DNA of 49,498 bases from positions 1 to 49,498 of the forward strand of contig JAWXVD010000012.1 in the NCBI GenBank assembly GCA_044425705.1, read 5' to 3'. The notes below the pieces were generated by a model. The model was not told where the DNA came from. It made no database searches and was given only the letters and a program-made list of their open reading frames with translations. Position numbers and translations under genes: made by a program. This stretch comes from JAWXVD01 sp044425705 (lineage in GTDB: Bacteria > Bacillota > Clostridia > Lachnospirales > Lachnospiraceae). The first letter of the stretch is position 1. Each line of letters begins with the position of its first letter. Below, piece by piece: positions 34,449 to 42,991 of the stretch.

Positions 34449-35056
34449 AAAATTTAATCAAAGATGCATTGGTTTTATTTGCCATTACTCTTATTGCAGG
34501 TCTTGTTCTTGGGGTTGTGTATGAAGTCACAAAAGATCCTATTGCAGAACAAGAGATGAAAGCTAAAACAGCAGCCAGTATGGAAGTATTTCCAACGGCT
34601 ACAAATTTTGACGAAATAGAGGTAGAGGTATCAGATCAGGTGAGAGCAGGTCTAGATGCTGCTGGATTGGATCAAGAAGATGTAGTAGCCGTATACGTAG
34701 CAGAAGATGGCAGTGGTAATGTTCTTGGTTTTGTATTAAATATGGTAACCCATGCGGGATATAGCGGTGATATCACATTTGCAATGGGTATTATGACAGA
34801 TGGAACAGTGAATGGTATTTCCTTGTTGAGTATCGCAGAGACACCAGGTCTTGGTATGGAAGCTGAAGAGGTTTTACAACCACAGTTTGCAAATAAAAAA
34901 GTATCTGAATTTATGTATACAAAAACTGGTGCAAGTAGTGATATGGAAATTGATGCGATTAGTGGTGCAACCATTACAACCAGTGCCCTCACCAATGGTG
35001 TGAATGCGGGATTGTATTATTTTGAAGAAGTGTTAGGAGGTTATAGTCATGAATAG
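34445..35056 (+). CDS. rnfG: Rnf complex subunit G
   Basis: Subunit with one N-terminal membrane helix (LFAITLIAGLVLGVVYEV) and an extracytoplasmic FMN domain, 203 residues. DAISGATITTSALTNGV holds the S-G-A-T sequence whose threonine takes FMN covalently. GYSGDITFAMGI and ETPGLGMEA are conserved. It overlaps rnfD by 4 nt and rnfE by 8 nt, so the three are translationally linked. Confidence 0.96.
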   Translation: MKNLIKDALVLFAITLIAGLVLGVVYEVTKDPIAEQEMKAKTAASMEVFPTATNFDEIEVEVSDQVRAGLDAAGLDQEDVVAVYVAEDGSGNVLGFVLNMVTHAGYSGDITFAMGIMTDGTVNGISLLSIAETPGLGMEAEEVLQPQFANKKVSEFMYTKTGASSDMEIDAISGATITTSALTNGVNAGLYYFEEVLGGYSHE

Positions 35057-35768
35057 TGGATTAAAACAAGTGATGAATGGCCTACTCAAAGAAAATCCTA
35101 TTTTTGTATTGATGTTAGGTATGTGTCCAACATTGGCTGTTACAACTTCGGCTATGAATGGTTTGGGAATGGGATTAACCACAACGGCAGTTTTGATTTT
35201 AAGTAATGTGATTATTTCATTACTCAGAAATGTGATACCAGATAAGGTGAGGATTCCTGCATTTATTGTAGTTATCGCTTCTTTTGTTACAATGGTCGAA
35301 TTATTATTAGAAGGATTTATTCCAAGTTTATATGATGCTTTAGGAATTTACATTCCGCTAATCGTTGTAAACTGTATTATTTTAGGTAGAGCAGAATCTT
35401 TTGCATCAAAAAATCCACCTTTGCCATCCTTCTTTGACGGACTTGGCATGGGGCTAGGATTTGCCTTTGCCTTAACTTGTATCGGTGGTGTGAGAGAAAT
35501 TTTAGGTGCTGGTGAATTGTTCGGATTCCAAGTGATGCCATCAGGTTATGTTCCTATGACGATTTTTGTGTTGGCACCTGGAGCATTCTTTGTCTTAGCG
35601 GTTTTAACAGCCATTCAAAATAAAGTGAAGATTGCAGGAGAAAAGAAGGGTAAGGATATGTCTAAAATGCAATCAGGTTGTAGTGAGGATTGTATGAATT
35701 GTGGAGATGGTGGTTGTTCTCATAGATTCTATGGAACAAAAGATGAAAAGAAAGAGGAGGGCGTGTAA
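35049..35768 (+). CDS. rnfE: Rnf complex subunit E with cysteine-rich tail
   Basis: Six-helix membrane subunit, homologous to RnfA but opposite in topology. ENPIFVLMLGMCPTLAVTTSAMNGLGMG carries the membrane cysteine that helps bind the intramembrane iron centre; IVVNCIILGRAESFASKN carries the second. 239 residues, longer than usual because of a C-terminal cytoplasmic tail with four cysteines (C211, C215, C218, C223 in GCSEDCMNCGDGGCSH) that might bind metal. AGGAGG inside rnfG precedes the ATG. Confidence 0.96.
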   Translation: MNSGLKQVMNGLLKENPIFVLMLGMCPTLAVTTSAMNGLGMGLTTTAVLILSNVIISLLRNVIPDKVRIPAFIVVIASFVTMVELLLEGFIPSLYDALGIYIPLIVVNCIILGRAESFASKNPPLPSFFDGLGMGLGFAFALTCIGGVREILGAGELFGFQVMPSGYVPMTIFVLAPGAFFVLAVLTAIQNKVKIAGEKKGKDMSKMQSGCSEDCMNCGDGGCSHRFYGTKDEKKEEGV

Positions 35769-36356
35769 ATGTTTGAAAGTATACAAGAATTATTTATCAT
35801 AGCCATTGGATCAGCCCTTGTAAGCAATGTTGTATTAAGCCAATTTTTAGGTCTCTGTCCATTTTTAGGTGTGTCGAAAAAGGTAGAGACAGCATTAGGA
35901 ATGGGTGGCGCTGTTATTTTTGTTATTACCTTGGCTAGTGCGGTGACAGGAGTTATTTATCAATATGTTTTATCTGAAAATGGGCTAGAATATTTACAGA
36001 CCATTGTATTTATTTTAGTAATCGCTTCTTTGGTTCAATTTGTAGAAATGTTCCTAAAAAAATTTATGGTTGGTTTATATCAATCATTAGGTGTATTTCT
36101 TCCTTTAATTACAACAAACTGTGCAGTATTAGGTATTGCCTTAACAAATGTGCAAAAAGGATATGGAATTGGTGTTGGTATCTTAAATGGCTTTGCAACA
36201 GCTATTGGCTTTACGATTGCTATTGTTATTTTGGCAGGTTTACGTGAAAAAATGGAATATAATGATGTGCCTGAATCTTTTCAAGGGATGCCCATTGTGT
36301 TATTGACAGCAGGACTTATGGCAATTGCATTTTGTGGATTTTCTGGACTTTTATAG
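35769..36356 (+). CDS. rnfA: Rnf complex subunit A
   Basis: Six-helix membrane subunit, 195 residues. VVLSQFLGLCPFLGVSKKVETALGMG and PLITTNCAVLGIALTN carry the conserved membrane cysteines that pair with those of RnfE. It begins immediately after the rnfE stop (TAA then ATG), with GAGGAGGG in the rnfE tail as ribosome-binding site. Confidence 0.97.
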   Translation: MFESIQELFIIAIGSALVSNVVLSQFLGLCPFLGVSKKVETALGMGGAVIFVITLASAVTGVIYQYVLSENGLEYLQTIVFILVIASLVQFVEMFLKKFMVGLYQSLGVFLPLITTNCAVLGIALTNVQKGYGIGVGILNGFATAIGFTIAIVILAGLREKMEYNDVPESFQGMPIVLLTAGLMAIAFCGFSGLL

Positions 36357-36380
36357 AGGATAAGTAGGAGAAATTAAGGT

Positions 36381-36433
36381 AGTGTGAAAAATAAGAGTTT
36401 TCACACTCTTGAGAGAAAGGGATGGTTATTTAA
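36381..36433 (+). promoter_or_regulatory. Hairpin leader of rnfB (copy L2)
   Basis: A perfect 10-bp stem, AGTGTGAAAA (36381-36390) with TTTTCACACT (36398-36407), and a 7-nt loop. TGAGAGAAAGG and GATGGTTATT (36410-36430) follow. The ATG at 36422 opens a 3-codon ORF whose TAA (36431-36433) abuts the rnfB ATG. Both blocks recur almost unchanged at 7815-7834 and 7892-7912. No U-tract, so it is not a simple terminator. Confidence 0.6.
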
Positions 36434-37219
36434 ATGAGCGGAATTATATTAGCGACAATAGTCATAGGATCCGTGGGATTATTGTTGGGTCTATTCTTAG
36501 GTATTGCGGCCATTAAATTTAAAGTAGAAGTAGATCCAAAAGAAGAAGCTATTTTAGCAGCGTTGCCTGGAAACAACTGTGGCGGATGCGGATTTGCAGG
36601 ATGTTCTGGATTGGCTGGGGCCATAGCAAAAGGAGAAGCGGAAGTGAATGCATGTCCAGTTGGTGGTGATACAACCAGTGAGGCAATCAGTAAGATTATG
36701 GGCGTGGAAGCGAAAGCTGGAAATAAACAAGTAGCATTTGTGAAATGTAATGGTACTTGTGATAAAACAACTATGGATTATGAATACACTGGTATGGAAG
36801 ATTGTGGCATGTTGGCCTTTGTACCTAACGGAGGTCCTAAGTCATGCAATTATGGATGTTTGGGATATGGTACTTGTGTGAAAGCTTGTCCCTTTGATGC
36901 CATTCATATTGTGGACGGTGTTGCAGTTGTTGATAAAGAAGCATGCAAAGCTTGTGGAAAATGTATAGCAGTCTGTCCTAAAAATTTAATTGAGATGATT
37001 CCTTATGATGCAAAAGTACAAGTGGCATGCAGTTCACAGGCAAAAGGTCCAGTGGTCATGAAGGCCTGTCAAGTAGGATGTATCGGATGTGGGATTTGTA
37101 AGAGAAATTGTCCCGCTGACGCAATTACGGTGGAAAACTTTATTGCGAAAATTGATTACGATAAATGTATTGGATGTGGAATTTGTAAAGAAAAGTGTCC
37201 AAAGAAAGCGATCATATAA
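36434..37219 (+). CDS. rnfB: Rnf complex subunit B, ferredoxin-accepting
   Basis: Entry subunit for electrons from reduced ferredoxin, 261 residues. One N-terminal helix (IILATIVIGSVGLLLGLFLG) anchors it. The RnfB Fe-S domain is CGGCGFAGCSGLAGAIAKGE...CPVGG. Four further clusters are predicted: CLGYGTCVKACPFDAI, CKACGKCIAVCP, CIGCGICKRNCPADAI and CIGCGICKEKCPKKAI. It is separated from rnfA by 77 nt that carry a hairpin leader, and its stop overlaps the next start (TAATG). Confidence 0.97.
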   Translation: MSGIILATIVIGSVGLLLGLFLGIAAIKFKVEVDPKEEAILAALPGNNCGGCGFAGCSGLAGAIAKGEAEVNACPVGGDTTSEAISKIMGVEAKAGNKQVAFVKCNGTCDKTTMDYEYTGMEDCGMLAFVPNGGPKSCNYGCLGYGTCVKACPFDAIHIVDGVAVVDKEACKACGKCIAVCPKNLIEMIPYDAKVQVACSSQAKGPVVMKACQVGCIGCGICKRNCPADAITVENFIAKIDYDKCIGCGICKEKCPKKAII

Positions 37220-38241
37220 TGGAAAATGTAAGATTAGGAAAAACAGAAATTATTGTAAATAAAAATGGATTTGGTGCCTTGCCTATACAGAGAGTTAACT
37301 TTGATGATGCAAAACTTTTGTTGTTAAAAGCTTACCAGAATGGTATTACTTTTTTTGATACAGCTAGAATGTATACAGACAGTGAAGAAAAAATGGGTTA
37401 TGCATTTGATGGCATGAGAGATAAAATCATTATCGCATCTAAAACAGGGGCAACTACAGTGGAAGGATTTTGGAAAGATTTAGAAACTTCATTAACTAAT
37501 TTAAAAACTGATTATTTGGATATTTATCAATTTCATAATCCAAGTTTTTGTCCTAAACCAAGGGATGAAAGTGGCATTTATGATGCTATGCTAGAAGCGA
37601 AAGCACAAGGAAAAATTAAACATATCGGGATTACCAATCATAGATTGTCTGTTGCCCACGAGGCAGTTGATAGCGGTTTGTATGAAACATTACAATTCCC
37701 ATTTTGTTATTTATCTACAGAAAAAGATTTAGAATTGGTAGAGAAGTGTAAAAAAGCCGATATGGGATTCATAGCCATGAAGGCATTATCAGGAGGTTTG
37801 ATTACCAATTCTGCTGCGGCATATGCATATCTGGCACAATATGATAATGTGTTGCCTATATGGGGTGTACAAAGAGAATGTGAATTAGATGAATTTCTAT
37901 CTTATATAGAAGAAGCACCTACTATGACTAGGGAAATTAGTGATTTGATAGAAAGTGACAGAGCAGAATTACTAGGTGAATTTTGTAGAGGATGTGGGTA
38001 TTGTATGCCGTGTCCAGTAGGAATTGAAATCAACACATGTGCTAGAATGACACTTTTATTGAAACGTTCCCCATCAGCAGTAAACTTATCAGAAGAGGGA
38101 CAAGCTAGAATGATGAAGATAGAAGAATGTATCAAATGTGGTAAATGTGCTAGCAAATGTCCATATAATTTAGACACTCCAGCACTACTACAAAAAAATC
38201 TAGAAGAGTATAAACAAACTCTAAAAAGTATAAATAATTAA
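37219..38241 (+). CDS. Aldo/keto reductase with C-terminal ferredoxin domain
   Basis: 340 residues. The TIM-barrel part carries the AKR residues: FFDTARMYTDSEEKMG (Asp and Tyr), IIASKTG (Lys) and YQFHNPS (His), and it recognises NAD(P)H. The C-terminal part holds CRGCGYCMPCPVGI and CIKCGKCASKCPYNLDTP, two [4Fe-4S]-type sites. The start codon overlaps the rnfB stop, so translation is coupled to the Rnf operon. A route linking NAD(P)H chemistry to ferredoxin is plausible. The substrate is unknown. Confidence 0.9.
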   Translation: MENVRLGKTEIIVNKNGFGALPIQRVNFDDAKLLLLKAYQNGITFFDTARMYTDSEEKMGYAFDGMRDKIIIASKTGATTVEGFWKDLETSLTNLKTDYLDIYQFHNPSFCPKPRDESGIYDAMLEAKAQGKIKHIGITNHRLSVAHEAVDSGLYETLQFPFCYLSTEKDLELVEKCKKADMGFIAMKALSGGLITNSAAAYAYLAQYDNVLPIWGVQRECELDEFLSYIEEAPTMTREISDLIESDRAELLGEFCRGCGYCMPCPVGIEINTCARMTLLLKRSPSAVNLSEEGQARMMKIEECIKCGKCASKCPYNLDTPALLQKNLEEYKQTLKSINN

Positions 38242-38469
38242 TAAATAATTTGCAAAATACATAATTTGTAATAAATTTGATATGAAATAACTAATAAAAT
38301 TGTAACAAAATTGAAATATTTTGTTGACTACTTGTATACATTAATATATAACTTAGTACTTCTGAACCATTTTGGAAAAAAGTGGAAATAAGCACATAAG
38401 TGATAAAAAGTGACGATTCAGTGATGAGCTGAATCGTTGCCTATATTTTGTATAAAAGGAGTTATGATA
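38242..38469 (+). promoter_or_regulatory. Promoter and hairpin leader of the SleB-type hydrolase gene
   Basis: TTGACT (38324-38329), 17 nt, TATAAC (38347-38352). In the leader CGATTCAG (38414-38421) pairs with CTGAATCG (38429-38436) around a 7-nt loop, followed by AAAAGGAG. The first 80 bases after the aldo/keto reductase are AT-rich with no clear terminator. Confidence 0.6.
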
Positions 38470-39081
38470 TTGTATAAAAAGTTTGCAACATTTTTAGTTA
38501 TTTGTAATTTAGTAGTATTAGTAGGATCGTTTAACGTACTAGGAATTAGAATTAACCAAGTATTAGCATCAGAAGCATTTCAAACATTAGTAGAAGAGGA
38601 AACCACAGAAGTTAGCTTTTTAGGATTGATGACAAAAGCATCAAGCAACCAAAGAAATATTAATGTAGAAGTCATTTCAAAAAAATGGATTTATGATTTA
38701 ACAGATGAAGATTATAATAATTTATTAAAAATTGTAGAAGCAGAAGCAGGCGGTGAAGATCAAACTGGTAAAATGCTGGTGGCCAATGTGGTATTGAATC
38801 GAGTTGACAGTGGGGAATTTCCAGATTCGGTAACGTCAGTTATTTTCCAAAAGAAAGAAGGTGTTTCACAGTTTTCGCCTATCAGTGATGGTAGATTTGA
38901 TACGGTGACAGTCAGTGACGAAACTGTAGAGGCCGTGGAATTGGTGCTCTTAGGTGAGGATATGTCTATGGGTGCTTTGTATTTTACATCTAGACAGTAT
39001 GCGGATCCTAGTAGGATGGTCTGGTTTGATACTTATTTGACGAAATTGTTCGCTTATGGAAACCACGAATTTTTTGCTTAG
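38470..39081 (+). CDS. Secreted cell-wall hydrolase, SleB/Hydrolase_2 family
   Basis: About 203 residues. A signal peptide (YKKFATFLVICNLVVLVGSF) is followed by ~50 poorly conserved residues and then the Hydrolase_2 domain: YNNLLKIVEAEAGGEDQTGKMLVANVVLNRV (catalytic-type Glu), FPDSVTSVIFQ, QFSPISDG and ALYFTSRQYADPSRMVWF. SleB relatives cut peptidoglycan during spore germination, but others act in vegetative growth; no germination partner such as ypeB is adjacent. TTG 38470 lies 8 nt after GGAG, whereas ATG 38464 is only 2 nt from it; both give a signal peptide. Confidence 0.85.
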   Translation: MYKKFATFLVICNLVVLVGSFNVLGIRINQVLASEAFQTLVEEETTEVSFLGLMTKASSNQRNINVEVISKKWIYDLTDEDYNNLLKIVEAEAGGEDQTGKMLVANVVLNRVDSGEFPDSVTSVIFQKKEGVSQFSPISDGRFDTVTVSDETVEAVELVLLGEDMSMGALYFTSRQYADPSRMVWFDTYLTKLFAYGNHEFFA

Positions 39082-39110
39082 GATTGCTGGGCATGTGATA
39101 ACTGTAACGA

Positions 39111-39139
39111 TTGCAGTTAGTGAAAAGTTATGGTATACT
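39111..39139 (+). promoter_or_regulatory. thrC promoter
   Basis: TTGCAG (39111-39116), 17-nt spacer, TATACT (39134-39139). An AACTG/CAGTT inverted pair overlaps the -35 region. The thrC start is about 70 nt downstream. Confidence 0.6.
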
Positions 39140-39207
39140 ATCAAAATATAGCCGTAAAAATGTGCTAAATTTATTGGATACAGCAATGTTTCTAGATGGA
39201 GGAAATG

Positions 39208-40695
39208 ATGGAAGTATTATATAAAAGTACGAGAAATAGCAATGAAACAGTGAAAGCTTCAGAAGCGATTTTAAAAGGTTTGGCAAATGATGGTGGTTTG
39301 TTTGTACCAGAGAGTATACCTACATTAGACAAAACAGTAGAAGAATTATCGGTTATGACTTATCAAGAAGTTGCTTATGAAGTGATGAAATTGTATTTGA
39401 CAGATTTTACGAAGGAAGAGTTAGAAACTTGTATTAACAGTGCTTATGATAGTAAGTTTGATACAGAAATAATAGCACCTCTAGTGGAAGCAGACGGCGC
39501 ATTTTATTTAGAACTGTTCCATGGTTCTACTATTGCATTTAAAGATATGGCACTTTCTATTTTACCATATTTGATGACAACTTCAGCAAAGAAGAATCAT
39601 GTAGAAAATGAAATTGTTATTTTGACAGCAACATCAGGTGATACAGGAAAGGCAGCTTTAGCTGGTTTTGCTGGAGTAGAAGGCACAAAGATAATGGTAT
39701 TTTATCCTAAGAATGGTGTTAGTGCTATCCAAGAAAAGCAAATGGTAACTCAAGTAGGAGACAATACACATGTTGTAGGAATACACGGGAATTTTGATGA
39801 TGCACAAACAGGTGTGAAAGAAATTTTTGCAGATAAAGAGTTGGCAGCTGTTATGGATGAAAAGGGATTTCAATTTTCTTCTGCAAACTCAATTAATATT
39901 GGACGTTTAGTACCACAAATTGTGTATTATGTTTATGCCTATGCACAACTTCTAAAAGAAGAAAGAATCGCTAGTGGCGAAACAATTAATGTAGTGGTAC
40001 CTACAGGTAATTTTGGTAATATACTTGCGGCATATTATGCAAAGAATATGGGTCTACCTATTGAAAAATTAATTTGTGCATCCAATGATAACAAAGTGTT
40101 ATTTGATTTCTTTGAGACAGGTTGTTATGATAAGAATAGAGAATTTATTTTAACAAGTTCACCATCTATGGATATTTTAATTTCAAGTAATCTAGAACGT
40201 TTAATTTATAAAATTGCTGGCAACGATGCAGATAAAAATCTTGCATTTATGAAAAATTTAACAACCTCTGGTGTTTATGAAATCACCGATGATATGAAAA
40301 AAGAATTGGTAGATTTCTATGGTGGTTATGCCACTGAAGAAGAAACAGCAGCAAAAATCAAAGGTTTATTTGAAAAAACAGGATATGTGATTGACACCCA
40401 TACAGCAGTAGCAGCAGCAGTATATGACCAATATGTATCAGACACAAAGGATGGTAAGAAAACTGTCATTGCGTCTACAGCAAGTCCTTTTAAATTCGGA
40501 CAAAGTGTAATGGATGCCATCGATATGAAATACCATGATTTGTCTGACTTCGAGTTGGTAGATGAATTAGAAAAAATTGCTAACGTAAAAGTGCCTATGG
40601 CAGTAGAAGAAATTAGAACAGCACCTGTACTTCATGATACAATTTGTGACAAAACGGAAATGAAAATGATTGTGAAATACTTTTTAGGTTTATAA
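39208..40695 (+). CDS. thrC: Threonine synthase
   Basis: PLP enzyme that converts O-phosphohomoserine to threonine. FHGSTIAFKDMALSILPYL includes the PLP lysine, TATSGDTGKAALAGF binds phosphate, and VPTGNFGNILAAYYAKNMG is the glycine-rich loop. About 495 residues, as for the longer (E. coli/yeast-like) class. ATG 39208 is chosen because GGAGG lies 5 nt upstream; ATG 39205 and 39196 are in frame but too close to it or overlapping it. It stands alone here, without hom or thrB. Confidence 0.96.
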   Translation: MEVLYKSTRNSNETVKASEAILKGLANDGGLFVPESIPTLDKTVEELSVMTYQEVAYEVMKLYLTDFTKEELETCINSAYDSKFDTEIIAPLVEADGAFYLELFHGSTIAFKDMALSILPYLMTTSAKKNHVENEIVILTATSGDTGKAALAGFAGVEGTKIMVFYPKNGVSAIQEKQMVTQVGDNTHVVGIHGNFDDAQTGVKEIFADKELAAVMDEKGFQFSSANSINIGRLVPQIVYYVYAYAQLLKEERIASGETINVVVPTGNFGNILAAYYAKNMGLPIEKLICASNDNKVLFDFFETGCYDKNREFILTSSPSMDILISSNLERLIYKIAGNDADKNLAFMKNLTTSGVYEITDDMKKELVDFYGGYATEEETAAKIKGLFEKTGYVIDTHTAVAAAVYDQYVSDTKDGKKTVIASTASPFKFGQSVMDAIDMKYHDLSDFELVDELEKIANVKVPMAVEEIRTAPVLHDTICDKTEMKMIVKYFLGL

Positions 40696-40720
40696 TTAAG
40701 TTTTGAAATAGAAGTAAATA

Positions 40721-40801
40721 GGTTAAAAAATATGATTTTTTAACCAGTATTTGTCTGGCATGAGCCAAAGTTGCCAGACTGTAGAAAGTGATGGTAATTA
40801 T
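40721..40801 (+). promoter_or_regulatory. Two-hairpin leader (copy L4) before a small membrane protein gene
   Basis: GGTTAAAAAAT/ATTTTTTAACC (40721-40745, 11 bp, 3-nt loop) follows thrC. Then GTCTGGCA (40753-40760) pairs with TGCCAGAC (40772-40779). TTGCCAGACTG and AGAAAGTGATG (40771-40793) repeat the scpB leader almost exactly, and ATGGTAATTA resembles the tail of the rnfB leader. The first stem could also terminate thrC but has no GC core. Confidence 0.55.
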
Positions 40802-41149
40802 ATGGAAATGTTAATTGATGCTATTATAGGTGGCATGGGTATCTATATTATGGTGCAAGGAATCAATATGAAGAAAACAGGAGTGATTCCCGAAGGATTA
40901 TTGGTTAGTAAAAAAGTAAATTTGAATAGTATTAAAGACAAAGCGGGATTCATTCAATATATGTTTTTGCCAACTATGATTTTAGGGGTTTTAGGATTGT
41001 TATCGGGGGTTGTTGGCACAGTAAATGATTATATGAGCGGTTTAGATGTGATTACTGCCATACTAAGTGGTTTGTTTTTAATTGCTTTGATTGCATTTTA
41101 TGTCATGGACATTAAGGCACAGAAAAAATACATAGGTGGAAAACAGTAA
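40802..41149 (+). CDS. Small membrane protein of unknown function
   Basis: 115 residues with about three hydrophobic helices: LIDAIIGGMGIYIMVQGI, FIQYMFLPTMILGVLGLLSGVVG and VITAILSGLFLIALIAFYVM, and a basic C-terminus (IKAQKKYIGGKQ). I recognise no family. The ATG at 40802 follows AGAAAGTGATG; frames upstream of it run through the leader hairpin and are unlikely to be translated. Its neighbours (thrC, citrate synthase) give no clear functional link. Confidence 0.7.
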   Translation: MEMLIDAIIGGMGIYIMVQGINMKKTGVIPEGLLVSKKVNLNSIKDKAGFIQYMFLPTMILGVLGLLSGVVGTVNDYMSGLDVITAILSGLFLIALIAFYVMDIKAQKKYIGGKQ

Positions 41150-41286
41150 ATGTTTATAAAAATGGAGTGTCTGCAATTTGTGGGCACTCTTATTTGTTTT
41201 ATGTTAGGTAGCTGAAATTATAAGGATTAAATATTGGGTATACAAAATATGACTGTTAATATTTAGGGGCTAAAACAGAGGGGAAA

Positions 41287-41337
41287 AGAAGGTGATGGAA
41301 AATTTAGCTAAAGTAGCTATTTTCCATCACCTTTTTA
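41287..41337. terminator. Bidirectional terminator between the small membrane protein and citrate synthase
   Basis: AAGGTGATGGAAAAT (from 41289) pairs with ATTTTCCATCACCTT (to 41334), with an inner AGCT/AGCT pair. A's precede it and TTTTT follows. The 137 bases between the membrane protein stop and this stem hold only a weak GAGTG/CACTC pair. Confidence 0.9.
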
Positions 41338-41365
41338 AGTACTATTAAATTTAAAAATATAAAGA

Positions 41366-42736
41366 TTACATATCACGTGAAGTTAAGTTGGAATAATCAC
41401 GATCCACACAAATTGTTTTATAAGCAGGACGTATGATTTTACCATTATTTGCCAATTCTTCTAGTCTATGTGCACTCCAACCAACGATACGAGCCATAGC
41501 AAAGATTGGTGTGTATAATTCCATAGGTAAATTTAACATACTATAAACAAAACCAGAATAGAAATCTACATTGACGCTAACACCTTTGAAAATTTGACGT
41601 TCTCTGCCAATGACCTCTGGTGAAAGTTTTTCTACCAGAGAGTAGAGTGCAAATTCCTTCTCTAATCCTTTTTCAATAGATAAATTTTCTACGAACTTTT
41701 TGAAGATAATAGCACGAGGATCAGATTTTGAATAAACAGCATGGCCCACACCATAAATTAAGCCAGCGTAATCAAAAGCTTGTTTGTTTAATAGTTTTGC
41801 CAAATAATCAGATACTTGTTCTTCATCTTCCCAGTCAGCAACTTGTTCTTTCATGTCTTCAAACATTTGTACAACTTTGATGTTTGCTCCACCATGCCTT
41901 GGTCCTTTTAAAGAACCGATTGCAGCTGCAATTGTAGAATAGGTATCAGTTAGTGATGAACTGACAACATGAGTAGTAAAAGAAGAGTTATTACCACCAC
42001 CATGTTCCATATGTAATACAAGTGCAATATCTAAAATTTGAGCTTCTAATGGAGTGTATTTGCTGTTAGGTCTTAGAATACGTAAGATGTTTTCTGCTGT
42101 AGACAATGCAGGATCTGGTTGGTGAATATATAAGCTATTACCATCGTGATAGTGGCTATATGCTTGATACCCATAAATAGTAAGTAAAGGAAAAAGACTA
42201 ATTAGTTGTAAACATTGTCGTAGTACATTTGGAAGTGAAGTATCATCTGCTCTATCATCATAAGAGTATAGGGTTAATACACTTCTTGCTAAAGTATTCA
42301 TCATATCTTTGCTAGGAGCTGTCATAATAATATCTCTGACAAAAGATGTTGGTAAGCTACGATATTCTGCAATTAGCTTATTGAAATCAGATAACTCAGT
42401 CTGATCGGGCAATTTATCGAACAGTAGAAGATATGTGATTTCTTCAAAACCAAAACGGTTGTCCTTGGAAAAGCCATTTACCAAATCAATCACATTGTAA
42501 CCGCGATAAAATAAATTACCATGAATAGGGATTGATTCACCATCCACTATTTTTGTCGCACGCACATCTGAAATATTAGTTAATCCGGCTAAGACACCCT
42601 TACCATTTAAATCACGAAGTCCTCTTTTTACATCAAACTTAGTAAATAATGCTGTATCGATCATTCCAGCCTCTTTGCTTAAATTAGCTAAATTAATTAG
42701 CTCTGGAGTTACATCCGAAAAAATATTTTGATCCAA
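41366..42736 (-). CDS. Citrate synthase
   Basis: Condenses oxaloacetate and acetyl-CoA; in a fermentative anaerobe it supplies glutamate and may belong to an incomplete, reductive-type branch. Active-site regions: VLHMEHGGGNNSSFTTHVVSS, SLKGPRHGGANIKV and GVGHAVYSKSDPRA. PIHGNLFYRGYNVIDLV is typical of the family. About 456 residues, the longer bacterial type. TTG 42736 is preferred since AAAGGTGG lies 8 nt upstream; GTG 42748 overlaps that sequence. It is followed by a shared terminator. Confidence 0.93.
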   Translation of the reverse strand: MDQNIFSDVTPELINLANLSKEAGMIDTALFTKFDVKRGLRDLNGKGVLAGLTNISDVRATKIVDGESIPIHGNLFYRGYNVIDLVNGFSKDNRFGFEEITYLLLFDKLPDQTELSDFNKLIAEYRSLPTSFVRDIIMTAPSKDMMNTLARSVLTLYSYDDRADDTSLPNVLRQCLQLISLFPLLTIYGYQAYSHYHDGNSLYIHQPDPALSTAENILRILRPNSKYTPLEAQILDIALVLHMEHGGGNNSSFTTHVVSSSLTDTYSTIAAAIGSLKGPRHGGANIKVVQMFEDMKEQVADWEDEEQVSDYLAKLLNKQAFDYAGLIYGVGHAVYSKSDPRAIIFKKFVENLSIEKGLEKEFALYSLVEKLSPEVIGRERQIFKGVSVNVDFYSGFVYSMLNLPMELYTPIFAMARIVGWSAHRLEELANNGKIIRPAYKTICVDRDYSNLTSRDM

Positions 42737-42960
42737 TAAAATCGCCACCTTTCTTAAATTTATAAATTAATAAAGTACCCTTCTAGTTTAACATGGTAAA
42801 TAACAAAAGTGCAAGAGAAAAATTTTGTTGTGATGTAGTTTTGTGTGTTGTGAAGTTTTTAAAGTAAGCCTTGTGCTTTTAGGTGGATGTTCTTTCTAGA
42901 TTAAAAATGAAGGGGTGGATTTTTAGAGGGAAATATATTATTATAGTGTGATAGGAGCAA

Positions 42961-42975
42961 AGCATCAGTGATGCT
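42961..42975 (+). promoter_or_regulatory. Short hairpin before pepP
   Basis: AGCATC-AGT-GATGCT, followed directly by TCAGAATGGAGGATAT and the start codon. GATGCTTCAGAATGGAGGA resembles GACGCTTCGAAATGGAGGA ahead of scpA. The ~180 bp further upstream are AT-rich with no other clear element. Confidence 0.5.
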
Positions 42976-42991
42976 TCAGAATGGAGGATAT

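Noticed and set aside
38242..38469. Riboswitch (for example cyclic-di-GMP) ahead of the SleB-type gene
   Set aside because: The leader has one short perfect hairpin only; no conserved riboswitch core could be recognised.
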